Source: Siderastrea radians
Taxonomy: Eukaryota; Cnidaria; Anthozoa; Scleractinia; Rhizangiidae
NCBI GenBank assembly: GCA_964017195.1
Contig: OZ024892.1
Coordinates: forward strand, 6,016,366-6,080,365
Direction of reading: 5' to 3'
DNA: 64,000 nt
In this document: positions 1-12,226 of the stretch, piece after piece
Layout: each line of letters opens with the position of its first letter
How positions within the stretch are numbered: position 1 is the first letter of the stretch
Made by a program: the position numbers and the translations under genes
Notes under the pieces: generated by a model
Told to the model about the DNA's origin: nothing
What the model saw: only the letters and a program-made list of their open reading frames with translations
Databases searched by the model: none

Positions 1-535
1 AAAACTAGTTTTTTCCCAGTCTTGCCCTTGAGCTGGGAGGAGGCGTTTCGGATAAGATCAAGGCCAAAGTTTGGGCTGATGAGTACGTGGATCTCGGTAT
101 CCTACTTTCAGTCACCCCTAGTCCCGATCGTTACTCCATATCAATCAATACTTCTACTCCCAGCCAGGGTGCACAGCTTACTCTCGAGCCTTGTAAGCCT
201 TCAAAAAAGACACTAATATTAATCAATGGATCCCTACGTTCAATACTTTCGTTGCAATTTATGTAGTTAGGTTTCCTCTCGAGGCACCTAAGCTTATGAA
301 ATATTGCGAAATCGTTAGAGATATTGCCGCTAAATTCGGCCATTGGGTATTTTACGACGAGCAATTTCGCCTTCTACGACAAACTGCTCCTAATAAGTAT
401 CCTTGGGATGCACTGCATTGGGAGCTATGGCTAAAGGTGACTTTTCGTGGCCCACAAACGCCTTCAAATGGTGACAGGCCTCAAGGAAATCGACCCCGAT
501 CACACCAGTCGCCATTTCCAACCTATTTATGGTTT
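1..535 (+). pseudogene. Broken retroelement gag-like ORF remnant
   Basis: Two frames carry protein-like sequence. The first (about 33-270) includes DKIKAKVWADEYVDLGILL and ends at a stop. After a frame change, 296-538 encodes an 80-aa stretch beginning MKYCEIVRDIAAKFGHW and containing PWDALHWELWLK. This combination resembles the gag-like N-terminal ORF of cnidarian DIRS/tyrosine-recombinase or related retroelements; that is recalled family knowledge and was not searched. The frame is interrupted, the 5' end lies outside the window, and the downstream end runs straight into the 82-bp satellite. I read it as a dead fragment. It could instead belong to another LTR-type element. Confidence 0.45.
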
Positions 536-539
536 TAAT

Positions 540-3500
540 CTCTTTTTTAAATCAAAAATCTACCCGTTGTTTTAACAAGTTTTTGGCTTTGGATTATAGG
601 CAATCTATTCATAGTTTCATTCTCTTTCTTAAATGGAAAATCTAACCGTTGTTTTAACAATTTTTTGGCCGTGCGTTTTAGCGAATTTATCCATAGTTTC
701 AAACTTGTTTTCAAATGGAAAATCTAGCCGTTCTTTCAACAATTTTTTGGCCGTGCATTTTAGCAAATCTATCCATACTTTCAAACTTGTTTTCTAATGG
801 AATATCTAACCGTTGTTTCAACAATTTTTTGCCATGGATTTTAGGCAACCTTTCCATAGTTTCAATCTCCTTTTCAAGTGAAAAACTGACCGTTCATTTC
901 AACAGTTTTTTGGCCGTGCATTTTAGGAATTATATTCATAACTTTAAACTTGTTTTCAAATGGAAAATCTAACCGTTGTTTCAACAATTTTTTGGCCGTG
1001 CATTTTAGGCAATCTATCGATAGTTTAAATCTTGTTTTCAAATGGCAAATCTAACCGTTGTTTCAACAATTTTTTGGCCGTACATTTTAGCCAATCTATC
1101 TATAGTTTCAATCTTGTTTTCAAATGGCAAATCTAACCGTTGTTTCAACAATTTTTTGGCCGTACATTTTAGCCAATCTATCTATAGTTTCAATCTTGTT
1201 TTCAAATGGCAAATCTAACCGTTGTTTCAACAATTTTTTGGCCGTACATTTTAGCCAATCTATCTATAGTTTCAATCTTGTTTTCAAATGGCAAATCTAA
1301 CCGTTGTTTCGACAATTTATTGACGGTGCATTTTAGCGCATGTATAAATAGTTTCAATCTTGTTTTCAAATAAAAGATCTAACCGTTGTTTCAACAATCT
1401 TTTGGCCTTGGATATTTATTAGGCAATAATCCATAGTTTCAATGTCTTTTTCAAATGGAAAATCTAACCTTTGATTTAATAATTTATTGGCCGTGCATTT
1501 TAGGCAATCTATCCACAGTTTCAATCTTTGTTTCAAATGGAAAATCAAACCGTTCTTTTAACTGTTTTTGGCCGTGCATTTTAGGCAACCTATCCATGGT
1601 TTTAATCTCTTTTTCAAATGAAAAATCTAACCGTTGTTTTAACAATTTTTTGGCTTTGGATTATAGGCAATCTATCCATAGTTTCATTCTCTTTTTTAAA
1701 TGGAAAATCTACCCGTGTTTCAACAGATTTTCGGCCTTGGATGTTAGGCAATCTATCCATAGTTTCAATCTTGTTTTTAAATGGAAAATCTAACCGTTGT
1801 TTTAACAATTTTTCGACCGTTTAGTTTAGCCAATCTATCCATAATTTCAATCTTGTTTTCAAATGGAAAATCTAACCGTTGTTTCAACAATTTTTTGCCC
1901 GTTCATTTTAGTCAATCTATTCATAGTTTTAATCTTGTTGTCAAATGGAAAATCTAACCGTTGTTTCAACAATTTTTTGGCCGTTCATTTCAGCCAATCT
2001 ATCCATAGTTAGAGACTTGTTTTCAATTGAAAAATCTAAGGGTCTGGCAACAATTTTCGGCGTGCATTTTAGCCAATCTATCCACAGTTTCAATCTTGTT
2101 TTTAAATGGAAAATCTAAATGTTGTTTCAACAATTTTTTTGGCCGTTCATTTTAGCCAATCTATCCATAGTTTTAATCTTGTTTTCCAATGGAAAATCTT
2201 ACCGTTGTTTCAGCAATTTTCTGGCCTTGGATTTTAGCCAAGCTATCCAAAGTTTCAATCTTGTTTTCAAATAACAAATCTAACATGTGTTTCAACAATT
2301 TTTGGCCGTGCATTTTAGCCAGTCTATCTATAGTTTCAATCTTGTTTTCAAATGCGAAATCTAACCGTTGTTGCAACATTTTTTTGGCTATGCATTTTAG
2401 CCAATCTATCCATAGTTTCAATCTTGTTTTCAAATGCAAAATCTAACCGTTGTTTCAACAATTTTTTGGCTGTGCATTTTAGCCAATCTATCCATAGTTT
2501 CAATGTTGTTTTCAAAAGGGAAATCTAACCGTTGTTTCAACATTTTTTTGGCCGTGCATTTTAGCCAATCTATCCATAGTTTCTATCTTGTTTTCAAAAG
2601 GGAAATCTAACCGTTGTTTCAACAATTTTTTGGCTGTGCATTTTAGCCAATCTATCCATAGTTGCAATCTTGTTTTTAAATGGAAAATCTAACCTTTGTT
2701 TCATTAATTTATTGACGGTGCATTTTAGCCCATGTATAAATAGTTTCAATCTTGTTTTCAAATAAAAGATCTAACCGTTGTTTCAACAATCTTTTGGCCT
2801 TGGATTTTAGTGAATATATCCATAGTTTCAATCTCTTTTTCAAAAGGGAAAATCTAACCGTTGTTTCAGCAATATTTTGGAATTGGGTTTTAGGCAATCT
2901 ATCCATAGTTTGAATCTTTTAACTATTTTTTGGCCGTGTATTTTAGGCAATCTATCCATGGTTTTAATCTCTTTTTCAAATGAAAAATCTAACCGTTGTT
3001 TCAACAATTTTTTGGCAGTACATTTTAGCCAATCTATCTATAGTTTCAATCTTGTTTTCAAATGGCAAATCTAACCGTTGTTTCGACAATTTATTGACGG
3101 TGCATTTTAGCGCATGTATAAATAGTTTCAATCTTGTTTTCAAATAAAAGATCTAACCGTTGTTTCAACAATCTTTTGGCCTTGGATATTTATTAGGCAA
3201 TAATCCATAGTTTCAATGTCTTTTTCAAATGGAAAATCTAACCTTTGATTTAATAATTTATTGGCCGTGCATTTTAGGCAATCTATCCACAGTTTCAATC
3301 TTTGTTTCAAATGGAAAATCAAACCGTTCTTTTAACTGTTTTTGGCCGTGCATTTTAGGCAACCTATCCATGGTTTTAATCTCTTTTTCAAATGAAAAAT
3401 CTAACCGTTGTTTTAACAATTTTTTGGCTTTGGATTATAGGCAATCTATCCATAGTTTCATTCTCTTTTTTAAATGGAAAATCTACCCGTGTTTCAACAG

Positions 3501-6500
3501 ATTTTCGGCCTTGGATGTTAGGCAATCTATCCATAGTTTCAATCTTGTTTTTAAATGGAAAATCTAACCGTTGTTTTAACAATTTTTCGACCGTTTAGTT
3601 TAGCCAATCTATCCATAATTTCAATCTTGTTTTCAAATGGAAAATCTAACCGTTGTTTCAACAATTTTTTGCCCGTTCATTTTAGTCAATCTATTCATAG
3701 TTTTAATCTTGTTGTCAAATGGAAAATCTAACCGTTGTTTCAACAATTTTTTGGCCGTTCATTTCAGCCAATCTATCCATAGTTAGAGACTTGTTTTCAA
3801 TTGAAAAATCTAAGGGTCTGGCAACAATTTTCGGCGTGCATTTTAGCCAATCTATCCACAGTTTCAATCTTGTTTTTAAATGGAAAATCTAAATGTTGTT
3901 TCAACAATTTTTTTGGCCGTTCATTTTAGCCAATCTATCCATAGTTTTAATCTTGTTTTCCAATGGAAAATCTTACCGTTGTTTCAGCAATTTTCTGGCC
4001 TTGGATTTTAGCCAAGCTATCCAAAGTTTCAATCTTGTTTTCAAATAACAAATCTAACATGTGTTTCAACAATTTTTGGCCGTGCATTTTAGCCAGTCTA
4101 TCTATAGTTTCAATCTTGTTTTCAAATGCGAAATCTAACCGTTGTTGCAACATTTTTTTGGCTATGCATTTTAGCCAATCTATCCATAGTTTCAATCTTG
4201 TTTTCAAATGCAAAATCTAACCGTTGTTTCAACAATTTTTTGGCTGTGCATTTTAGCCAATCTATCCATAGTTTCAATGTTGTTTTCAAAAGGGAAATCT
4301 AACCGTTGTTTCAACATTTTTTTGGCCGTGCATTTTAGCCAATCTATCCATAGTTTCTATCTTGTTTTCAAAAGGGAAATCTAACCGTTGTTTCAACAAT
4401 TTTTTGGCTGTGCATTTTAGCCAATCTATCCATAGTTGCAATCTTGTTTTTAAATGGAAAATCTAACCTTTGTTTCATTAATTTATTGACGGTGCATTTT
4501 AGCCCATGTATAAATAGTTTCAATCTTGTTTTCAAATAAAAGATCTAACCGTTGTTTCAACAATCTTTTGGCCTTGGATTTTAGTGAATATATCCATAGT
4601 TTCAATCTCTTTTTCAAAAGGGAAAATCTAACCGTTGTTTCAGCAATATTTTGGAATTGGGTTTTAGGCAATCTATCCATAGTTTGAATCTTTTAACTAT
4701 TTTTTGGCCGTGTATTTTAGGCAATCTATCCATGGTTTTAATCTCTTTTTCAAATGAAAAATCTAACCGTTGTTTCAACAATTTTTTGGCAGTACATTTT
4801 AGCCAATCTATCTATAGTTTCAATCTTGTTTTCAAATGGCAAATCTAACCGTTGTTTCGACAATTTATTGACGGTGCATTTTAGCGCATGTATAAATAGT
4901 TTCAATCTTGTTTTCAAATAAAAGATCTAACCGTTGTTTCAACAATCTTTTGGCCTTGGATATTTATTAGGCAATAATCCATAGTTTCAATGTCTTTTTC
5001 AAATGGAAAATCTAACCTTTGATTTAATAATTTATTGGCCGTGCATTTTAGGCAATCTATCCACAGTTTCAATCTTTGTTTCAAATGGAAAATCAAACCG
5101 TTCTTTTAACTGTTTTTGGCCGTGCATTTTAGGCAACCTATCCATGGTTTTAATCTCTTTTTCAAATGAAAAATCTAACCGTTGTTTTAACAATTTTTTG
5201 GCTTTGGATTATAGGCAATCTATCCATAGTTTCATTCTCTTTTTTAAATGGAAAATCTACCCGTGTTTCAACAGATTTTCGGCCTTGGATGTTAGGCAAT
5301 CTATCCATAGTTTCAATCTTGTTTTTAAATGGAAAATCTAACCGTTGTTTTAACAATTTTTCGACCGTTTAGTTTAGCCAATCTATCCATAATTTCAATC
5401 TTGTTTTCAAATGGAAAATCTAACCGTTGTTTCAACAATTTTTTGCCCGTTCATTTTAGTCAATCTATTCATAGTTTTAATCTTGTTGTCAAATGGAAAA
5501 TCTAACCGTTGTTTCAACAATTTTTTGGCCGTTCATTTCAGCCAATCTATCCATAGTTAGAGACTTGTTTTCAATTGAAAAATCTAAGGGTCTGGCAACA
5601 ATTTTCGGCGTGCATTTTAGCCAATCTATCCACAGTTTCAATCTTGTTTTTAAATGGAAAATCTAAATGTTGTTTCAACAATTTTTTTGGCCGTTCATTT
5701 TAGCCAATCTATCCATAGTTTTAATCTTGTTTTCCAATGGAAAATCTTACCGTTGTTTCAGCAATTTTCTGGCCTTGGATTTTAGCCAAGCTATCCAAAG
5801 TTTCAATCTTGTTTTCAAATAACAAATCTAACATGTGTTTCAACAATTTTTGGCCGTGCATTTTAGCCAGTCTATCTATAGTTTCAATCTTGTTTTCAAA
5901 TGCGAAATCTAACCGTTGTTGCAACATTTTTTTGGCTATGCATTTTAGCCAATCTATCCATAGTTTCAATCTTGTTTTCAAATGCAAAATCTAACCGTTG
6001 TTTCAACAATTTTTTGGCTGTGCATTTTAGCCAATCTATCCATAGTTTCAATGTTGTTTTCAAAAGGGAAATCTAACCGTTGTTTCAACATTTTTTTGGC
6101 CGTGCATTTTAGCCAATCTATCCATAGTTTCTATCTTGTTTTCAAAAGGGAAATCTAACCGTTGTTTCAACAATTTTTTGGCTGTGCATTTTAGCCAATC
6201 TATCCATAGTTGCAATCTTGTTTTTAAATGGAAAATCTAACCTTTGTTTCATTAATTTATTGACGGTGCATTTTAGCCCATGTATAAATAGTTTCAATCT
6301 TGTTTTCAAATAAAAGATCTAACCGTTGTTTCAACAATCTTTTGGCCTTGGATTTTAGTGAATATATCCATAGTTTCAATCTCTTTTTCAAAAGGGAAAA
6401 TCTAACCGTTGTTTCAGCAATATTTTGGAATTGGGTTTTAGGCAATCTATCCATAGTTTGAATCTTTTAACTATTTTTTGGCCGTGTATTTTAGGCAATC

Positions 6501-7146
6501 TATCCATGGTTTTAATCTCTTTTTCAAATGAAAAATCTAACCGTTGTTTTAACAATTTTTTGGCTCCTTTGGATTATACGCAATCTATCTATAGTTTTAT
6601 TCTCTTTCTTAAATGGAAAATCTCACTGTTGTTTCAACAGATTTTTGGCCTTGGATTACAGGTAATCTATGCATAGTTTTAATCTTGTTTTCAAATGGAT
6701 ATCTAACCGTTGTTTCAACAATTTGTGTCCGTGCATTTTAGCCAATGTATCCATAGTTTCAATCTTGTTTTCAAACAAAAATTTAACCGTTGTTTCAACA
6801 ATGTTTTGGATTTTAGTGAATATATCCATAGTTTCAATCTCTTTTTCAAATGGAAAATCTAACCGTTGTTTCAGCAATATTTTGGAATTGGGTTTTAGGC
6901 AATCTGTCCATAGTTTGAATCTTGTTTTCAAATGGAAAATCTAACCGTTGTTTCAACAATTGTTTTGGCCTTGGATTGTAGGCAATTTATCCATAGTTTC
7001 AAGTTTTTTTTTTTCAAATGGAAAATCTAAATGTTTCAACAATTTGTTGGCCTTGCATTTTAGGCAATCGATCCATAGTTTCAATCTTGTTTTCAAATAC
7101 AAAATCTAACCATTGTGTCAATAAGTTTTTGGCCTTGGATTTAAGG
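540..7146. repeat. 82-bp AT-rich satellite array
   Basis: A tandem array of an about 82-bp monomer whose recognisable core reads AAATCTAACCGTTGTTTCAA, followed by a T-run, a GGCCGTGCATTTTAG-like block and a CAATCTATCCATAGTTTCAA block. Period was measured from AATGGCAAAT at 1041, 1123 and 1205. Roughly 80 monomers are present, most with a few substitutions or small indels; both array ends decay gradually. A single diverged monomer fragment sits apart at about 8560-8620. Short ORFs occur in both strands only because the monomer is poor in stops in some frames; they are not genes. Confidence 0.95.
1233..6554. repeat. 1774-bp higher-order repeat, three copies
   Basis: Within the 82-bp satellite, a block of about 21-22 variant monomers recurs at a spacing of exactly 1774 bp. 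Identical landmarks lie at 1366/3140/4914, 2173/3947/5721 and 2709/4483/6257. The copies look base-identical by eye, including idiosyncratic changes such as AAGGGTCTGGCAACAATTTT. The left boundary is near 1236 (GGCCGTAC versus GGCAGTAC in later copies) and the right boundary near 6549, giving almost exactly 3.0 copies. This implies very recent amplification by unequal exchange or replication slippage, or an assembly duplication. Confidence 0.92.
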
Positions 7147-8670
7147 TATTCCTGGAGGCTAAAGTGACCCTTTTCAAATCGGTTGACTTTTAAGCAGCTT
7201 TAAGTTTGTCACAAGTTGAGTTTGTTTGCAGATTTTCAGTTCAAGGGAATTTGTATTTAGCGAGATATAAGCAACTGAAGTTCCGTCTCCAAGGAAAATT
7301 TTGCGGGAAAATTATCACAGCAGGCGGCTAAGAAATGTAATTGCGGTTTCGAAAACATCCCCTACGGCGCGCGAATTTGACAGTTTACGATCTCGAGTTT
7401 CGATTGCAAAATTGTCACAAGTCACAGACTCTTCGCTTAATGCGCCTTATACACGCTAGTTTAAATGGAATATTACAAGTTACCTTTCTCTCATGAAATA
7501 CAATAGTATTTCGGCGGTAGATGTGTACTGAAGTATATTTTTCTTCTACGAAGACAGAGCAACGCAAGTTTTGTTCGTGACATTGAAATACTAGCCGTCG
7601 GCCAGAGTCATCGAAGACAACTTCTTATTACAGGTCGCTGAAATCGGAATCTTGCCCTTTGCAAAATACAACACAGTATTTAAAAATATCTGTCGAAGCT
7701 TCATTTTATCAAAAAGAGCAGAGGTTTTTTAGTACTTCGTGGAGTAAGTCTGATATTTGCGACGCGAACGAATAAATCTGTCAACGCCGCGCTCCATGAG
7801 ATCGGTTGCCAAGGAAAGGTGTCATTGTTTATGCTGGCGCTTCTGATTGGTTTCGCGGGAAAAATAGCCCACCTTAAAAGGAAAGAGGGACCAAAAAAAG
7901 GGCACTATTTTGCGTTTTTCCGCTGGAAAACATGACTGAAGGGCTCGACAACATGGCTGCCGTGGAAAACACTTCGGAGGAAAGCTGTAGACCGATTTTC
8001 TTTCGATTTCAGCGCGATTTTGGGCTAAAAAAATACGAGTTTCATTAAAGGTGGGGATTTATGTATTACAATATTTATTCTTTGGTTCATCGGACAGACT
8101 TGAAACTTGCAGGACTTAAACTAGATGTGTGTACGATGTTTTCTTTGGCAGTACGTCAAATGTTGTCAAATATCAGTCCCGCGATGACTTCGAGAATTCT
8201 ATAAACGAGCAAAATTGAATTTTGCGGCATAGCATTTTTCGAATTGCCTTTTCTGTGACGTACTGCCACAAGTTTTAAGGTTTTGGTAACATACATAGAT
8301 CGGAAAAAGCTTTTTGAAGTTGAATGAATTCTCTTTGAGTTATATTAAAAAAATGAAGAACCAAGAATATTTTGACCACACCCAAAAGTATCAGATTACA
8401 AGAATTCTTTACATACTTTCAGAATAAAACTATTTTTTAACGAATCTACACATAATGTTGTACTGTCTGTGTTAATATGACCAAGTTTCAACAAATATTT
8501 CTACAGAATTGGGACATAAAAATAAGTGGCAAAAATGTCCAAATTAGCCTTCAGGAATACCTTAAGCTTATCTCTCCACAGTTTCAATCTTTGGGCTTGA
8601 ATTTTAGGCAATCGATAAAAAGTTTCAAACTTTCAAAGTTTCAAAAAGTTTCAAACCAGTTGAAACTGGT
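7147..8670. other. Intergenic, no confident gene
   Basis: No long open frame, RNA gene or clear transposon end was recognised. The stretch is less AT-skewed than its neighbours around 7780-8000, where promoter-like elements occur (described separately). A degenerate satellite monomer is at about 8560-8620. Confidence 0.6.
7846..8048 (+). promoter_or_regulatory. Promoter-like block with E2F-type site and 38-codon frame
   Basis: An inverted CCAAT box (ATTGG, 7846-7850) abuts TTTCGCGGGAAA (7851-7862), a good E2F-type palindrome. About 70 bp downstream an ATG at 7932 opens a 38-codon frame ending at TAA 8046-8048, followed by AGGTGGGG, which could act as a splice donor. The peptide (MTEGLDNMAAVENTSEESCR...) is not recognised. 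This may be the promoter and first exon of an unannotated gene, or a relic; no later exon was found. Confidence 0.25.
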
Positions 8671-9333
8671 GTTCGCGATCTCGAGAACGAATTGTTTTTG
8701 TAAGATTATTCGCGTAAATATTTTGTGGTAATTTTTGAATTTGAGCGTTTTTGCGAAAATCTTGAGAACGGCTCGATGGATTTTCTTAAAACAGTAAACA
8801 CGCGTACTTGACGATGTGTTCAATTTTAGTATCGTCTTATTAACATTGATTCACTGGAACACTTTTAGATTTAACGTTAAAGAGGACATATGAAGCGACG
8901 GAAAAGCTTGCGTTACATATTCACATTTGGCAAATAAATGCTAATATATTCAAAGTAACGCGCAAAGCATTCCTCCGTGATTTTTACTTTTCGTTGTAAT
9001 CTACAGTGCAACAAAGAACAAAGAAACCAGATAAAAATCACGAAGCAATGAATTACGCATTACTTTGAATATATTAGCATTTACTTGCCAACTGTGAATT
9101 TGTTACGCAACCTTTTCCGTCGGTTCATACGTCCTTTTTAGCGTTAAATCTAAAAATGTTCCAGTGAATCAATGTACTAAAATTGGTCACATCGTCAAGC
9201 ACGCGTTTAATGTTTTAAAAAAATCCATTGAGCCGTTCTTAGGATTTTCGCAAAAGCGCTCAAATTCAAAAATTACCACAAAATTATTACACAAATGATC
9301 TTAGAAAAACAATTCGTTCTCGAGATCGCGAAC
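8671..9333. repeat. Large inverted repeat (300-bp arms, short loop)
   Basis: The left arm (8671-8988) begins GTTCGCGATCTCGAGAACGA. The right arm (9031-9333) ends with its complement, TCGTTCTCGAGATCGCGAAC. Arms match along their length with scattered mismatches (for example CACTGGAACACTTTTAGATT against AATCTAAAAATGTTCCAGTG). The spacer is only about 42 bp, so a transcript would fold into a hairpin of about 300 bp. Read as a fold-back or MITE-type insertion; no target-site duplication was identified. Confidence 0.85.
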
Positions 9334-9794
9334 ATTAGTTCCACTAGGCGTAAAATAGTAAGTAAAAGACACATTTTGAAAGTAATTTCGAGCCATTTCA
9401 TTAAAGCATTGATTATTTTTCGGTGCATTTACTATTACTATGCAAAAACTAAGGTTGAAAATGTTCTTGCGATTTACTTCGAAACGAACATACAGATTTT
9501 TTTTGTTCTTGTATATTTTGTTTGCCTACACCACAGTTTAAGATGTTGGTGTTTGCTTTTCAAAGCGAAGTCTGGATCGCGCTAAATTTCAATTTTAGTA
9601 TTTTCGAGGTTTTTTTGTTTATCGTTGTCATGGAAATATCGATTTTCACAAAATGTAAACTGCGCTAAAGTTCAATCCAAAACCAAAAAGTACTGCAAAT
9701 TTCACGTTGATCCGACAACATAAAGACTGTCTAAGAGCCGATTTTAAAAGTGAGGTATGGTCCCCAAAAAACTGTATCGAAACACCTTACCTTG

Positions 9795-10330
9795 ATACGC
9801 GTGCAATTTTATGATCATTGATCATAAAATGCGCGTGATTTTTCGATTATTTTTCAGAAACCGCGCGTGGTTTTGTGATTATTTCACTTGATATGCGCAC
9901 AATTTTATGATTTATCATAAAATGCGCGTGATTTTACGATTATTTAACGTAAATATGCGCGTGATTTGACTATTATTTATCATAAATGCACGTGATTTTT
10001 CGGATTATATATCAGGAAATGGGCGTGATTTTACGATTTAACGTAAAATGGGTGCAATTATTAAACGTACATTGCATGCAATTTCACGATTATTTAACGT
10101 AAAATGCGTGAAATTTTGCGGTTCTGAATGTAAATTGAGTGCAATTTTACGATTTATCATAAGATGCGCGTGTTTTTACGATTATTTAACGTAAAATGCG
10201 TGCATTTTACGATTGTTAAACGTAAGTTGCAGGTAATTTTACAATTATGTGCCTGATTGTACGATTATTTATCATAAGATGCAGGTGATTTTAGTGTTAT
10301 TTATCATAAAATGCGCGTATTTTTGTGATG
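9795..10330. repeat. Hairpin-forming 32-bp repeat array, block A
   Basis: Tandem degenerate units of about 32 bp alternate TTTTACGATTATTTAACG-type and TTTATCATAAAATGCGCGTG-type halves. Each unit contains self-complementary arms such as ATTTTACG and CGTAAAAT around a loop ATTATTTAA, often followed by the palindrome TGCATGCA. The same family forms three more blocks inside TDRD9 intron 31 (18.1-21.3 kb). Confidence 0.85.
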
Positions 10331-11529
10331 ACATGGACCTTTCTTGATTTTTGAACTTGGAATTTGGTACCTTTTCACATACTTTGTCATCCAGGTGACG
10401 GACCACATCTTTGTACCAGTACCTGATTGATCTCCAGGGAAAAAGTATTCAGTTCCAGGCCCGTTCTCCTTCTAAAGTAGCGAAAGTGTATCGTATCCAG
10501 CATTGGGAGAACGCCGTAACAAACAAAACTGACCACTCCATTATGTTTTATAATAGAGCTTTCGTTTGTATTCTGACTCTCTCAAAAGATGTTTAATTGT
10601 AACTTTAGACAATATTAATATACAACGCAACATTAATAAGGAACTACGTGATAGAAATTTTTTCAGCAACCACAAACATTGAATTCAACCTAAAACTTCC
10701 TTTTTCCAAGAATACCAAACATTGCAGCTTTCAAACAACAATTTAATAATCCCTACACAGCACAACGGAAAGGTATTTTTTAAGGGCACAGGACATGCTG
10801 CAAACATCCCTCTCACCAGAAAAGAGTTCCGTCTTTCCGAAGAGCATCTGTTTTTTCCTTACAAAATGTAACATAGCAATAATATATTAATAATCAAATT
10901 CTCTTGCTAACCTGCCACTTTCAATAAGCCATTTTCATCACTGTGGCACCACTAAAACTTGCAGAATTCGATTCATTTTTTTCCCTCTTATTTTTAAATT
11001 TTGTAACCCCAGTAACCCTTCTTAGCACGACAAAACAACATCCTGAAGGATTCTGGTGGTAGTAGACAACACAATTGTGAAAATGGCCTATTTAGAGAGT
11101 TTTGTCACGAATGTGGTAATGTATTAACAATAGGCCATTTCTTTAGCCTCTTTTTCAAGGCGAGGACTGCTGCACAACCGTTAATATGGAAAGGAGTTCA
11201 CATTCACAGGCAAATAGAATTTTTCACCTATACCAATGAGCATCAGGCCTTGCTTTGAAAAAAAGGCCAAAAATAACTCGGAAATGGCCAACTCAGCTAT
11301 GGGTTAGACAGCTTATGAACATTGAAAAGTTTTTGTTTTAATTAGGATCTGCTTTAAACTATCGAAATCATTGTTCTGGCCACTGTAGCAATGTCCTACA
11401 AAGATGAGAGGGTGAAAATGCACACAGCATAAATCTGCAAAAATGCATTGTCCTGTATACATTTGCATTAAAGACAACTGAGGGCGATCAGAAAAGCAAC
11501 AGATTAACAAGACATTGCAAAACATATGC
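10331..11529. other. Intergenic, nothing recognised
   Basis: Only short open frames without recognisable similarity, such as a 61-codon frame at 10411-10596. I see no RNA gene, no clear transposon ends and no exon-like signals that join into a frame. Confidence 0.5.
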
Positions 11530-11830
11530 TGCAATAAATCATCATCGTCATCAACTTTACGTCATCCTTCTCCTCTTTCTCTTTCTCTTTGTAGTCATCG
11601 TCGTCATCATCATTATCATCATCACCATCATCGTCATAATCATAATCATTGTCGTCATCGTCATAATCATCATCATCACCATCGTCACAATAATCATACT
11701 CATCATCATCAGCATCATCGTCATAAACATAATCATCATCATCATCATCATCATCGTCATCGTCATAAAATCATCATCACCATCATCGTCATAATCATAT
11801 CATCATCATCACCATGCTCCTCCTCATCAT
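11530..11830. repeat. CAT/TCA trinucleotide microsatellite
   Basis: About 300 bp of imperfect TCATCATCA / CATAATCAT runs interspersed with CGTCATCGT. It creates spurious His-rich (plus) and Met-rich (minus) open frames. It lies about 400 bp beyond the TDRD9 stop codon. Confidence 0.9.
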
Positions 11831-12016
11831 CGTCGCGTTGGCATCTCAAACCAGTGCCAGTTTAATGTGGCGAAATAAATATAGCGCTTCAAGCTGGAAG
11901 TCTAGTACTTGAACATTTAGACACTGTTGCAAGTACAACGTTTTCTGTTGGCCTATTAAACGGGCCAAACCACGCTAGCAATCCAGTTGTTTTTACCTAC
12001 TTTCTCAAAAGCACTT

Positions 12017-12022
12017 TTTATT
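12017..12022 (-). terminator. Candidate TDRD9 poly(A) signal
   Basis: AATAAA on the minus strand (TTTATT on plus), about 205 nt downstream of the TDRD9 stop codon. It is the first canonical hexamer noticed after the stop. Position is plausible for a short 3' UTR but is not proven. Confidence 0.5.
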
Positions 12023-12226
12023 CTTCTCAATATAAGTTCTGTTTGTATTCAGCATTAACCAGATAAACTCAGTCTTGACTGAACTCAAACAAGATTAACC
12101 TCAGCAACTGAGAAGTTTTTTTTCACGTCTTTGTCGCCACAAAAGTTCCTACTTTCTGGATATCAGTTCAGCTCCGTTTGTAGAACAACAGAACTGTAGC
12201 AGCACCTCATCAGCAATTTAGTTTAG

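Noticed and set aside
1366..6944. Recurring open frames of 60-112 codons on both strands
   Set aside because: They are read-through frames of the 82-bp satellite, repeat exactly with the 1774-bp unit, and show no protein-like composition.
9795..10330. CRISPR-like regularly spaced repeats
   Set aside because: Eukaryotic context, no unique spacers; both halves of each unit are repetitive and self-complementary.
11515..11865. His-rich 116-codon frame and opposite Met-rich frame
   Set aside because: Pure translation of a CAT/TCA microsatellite.
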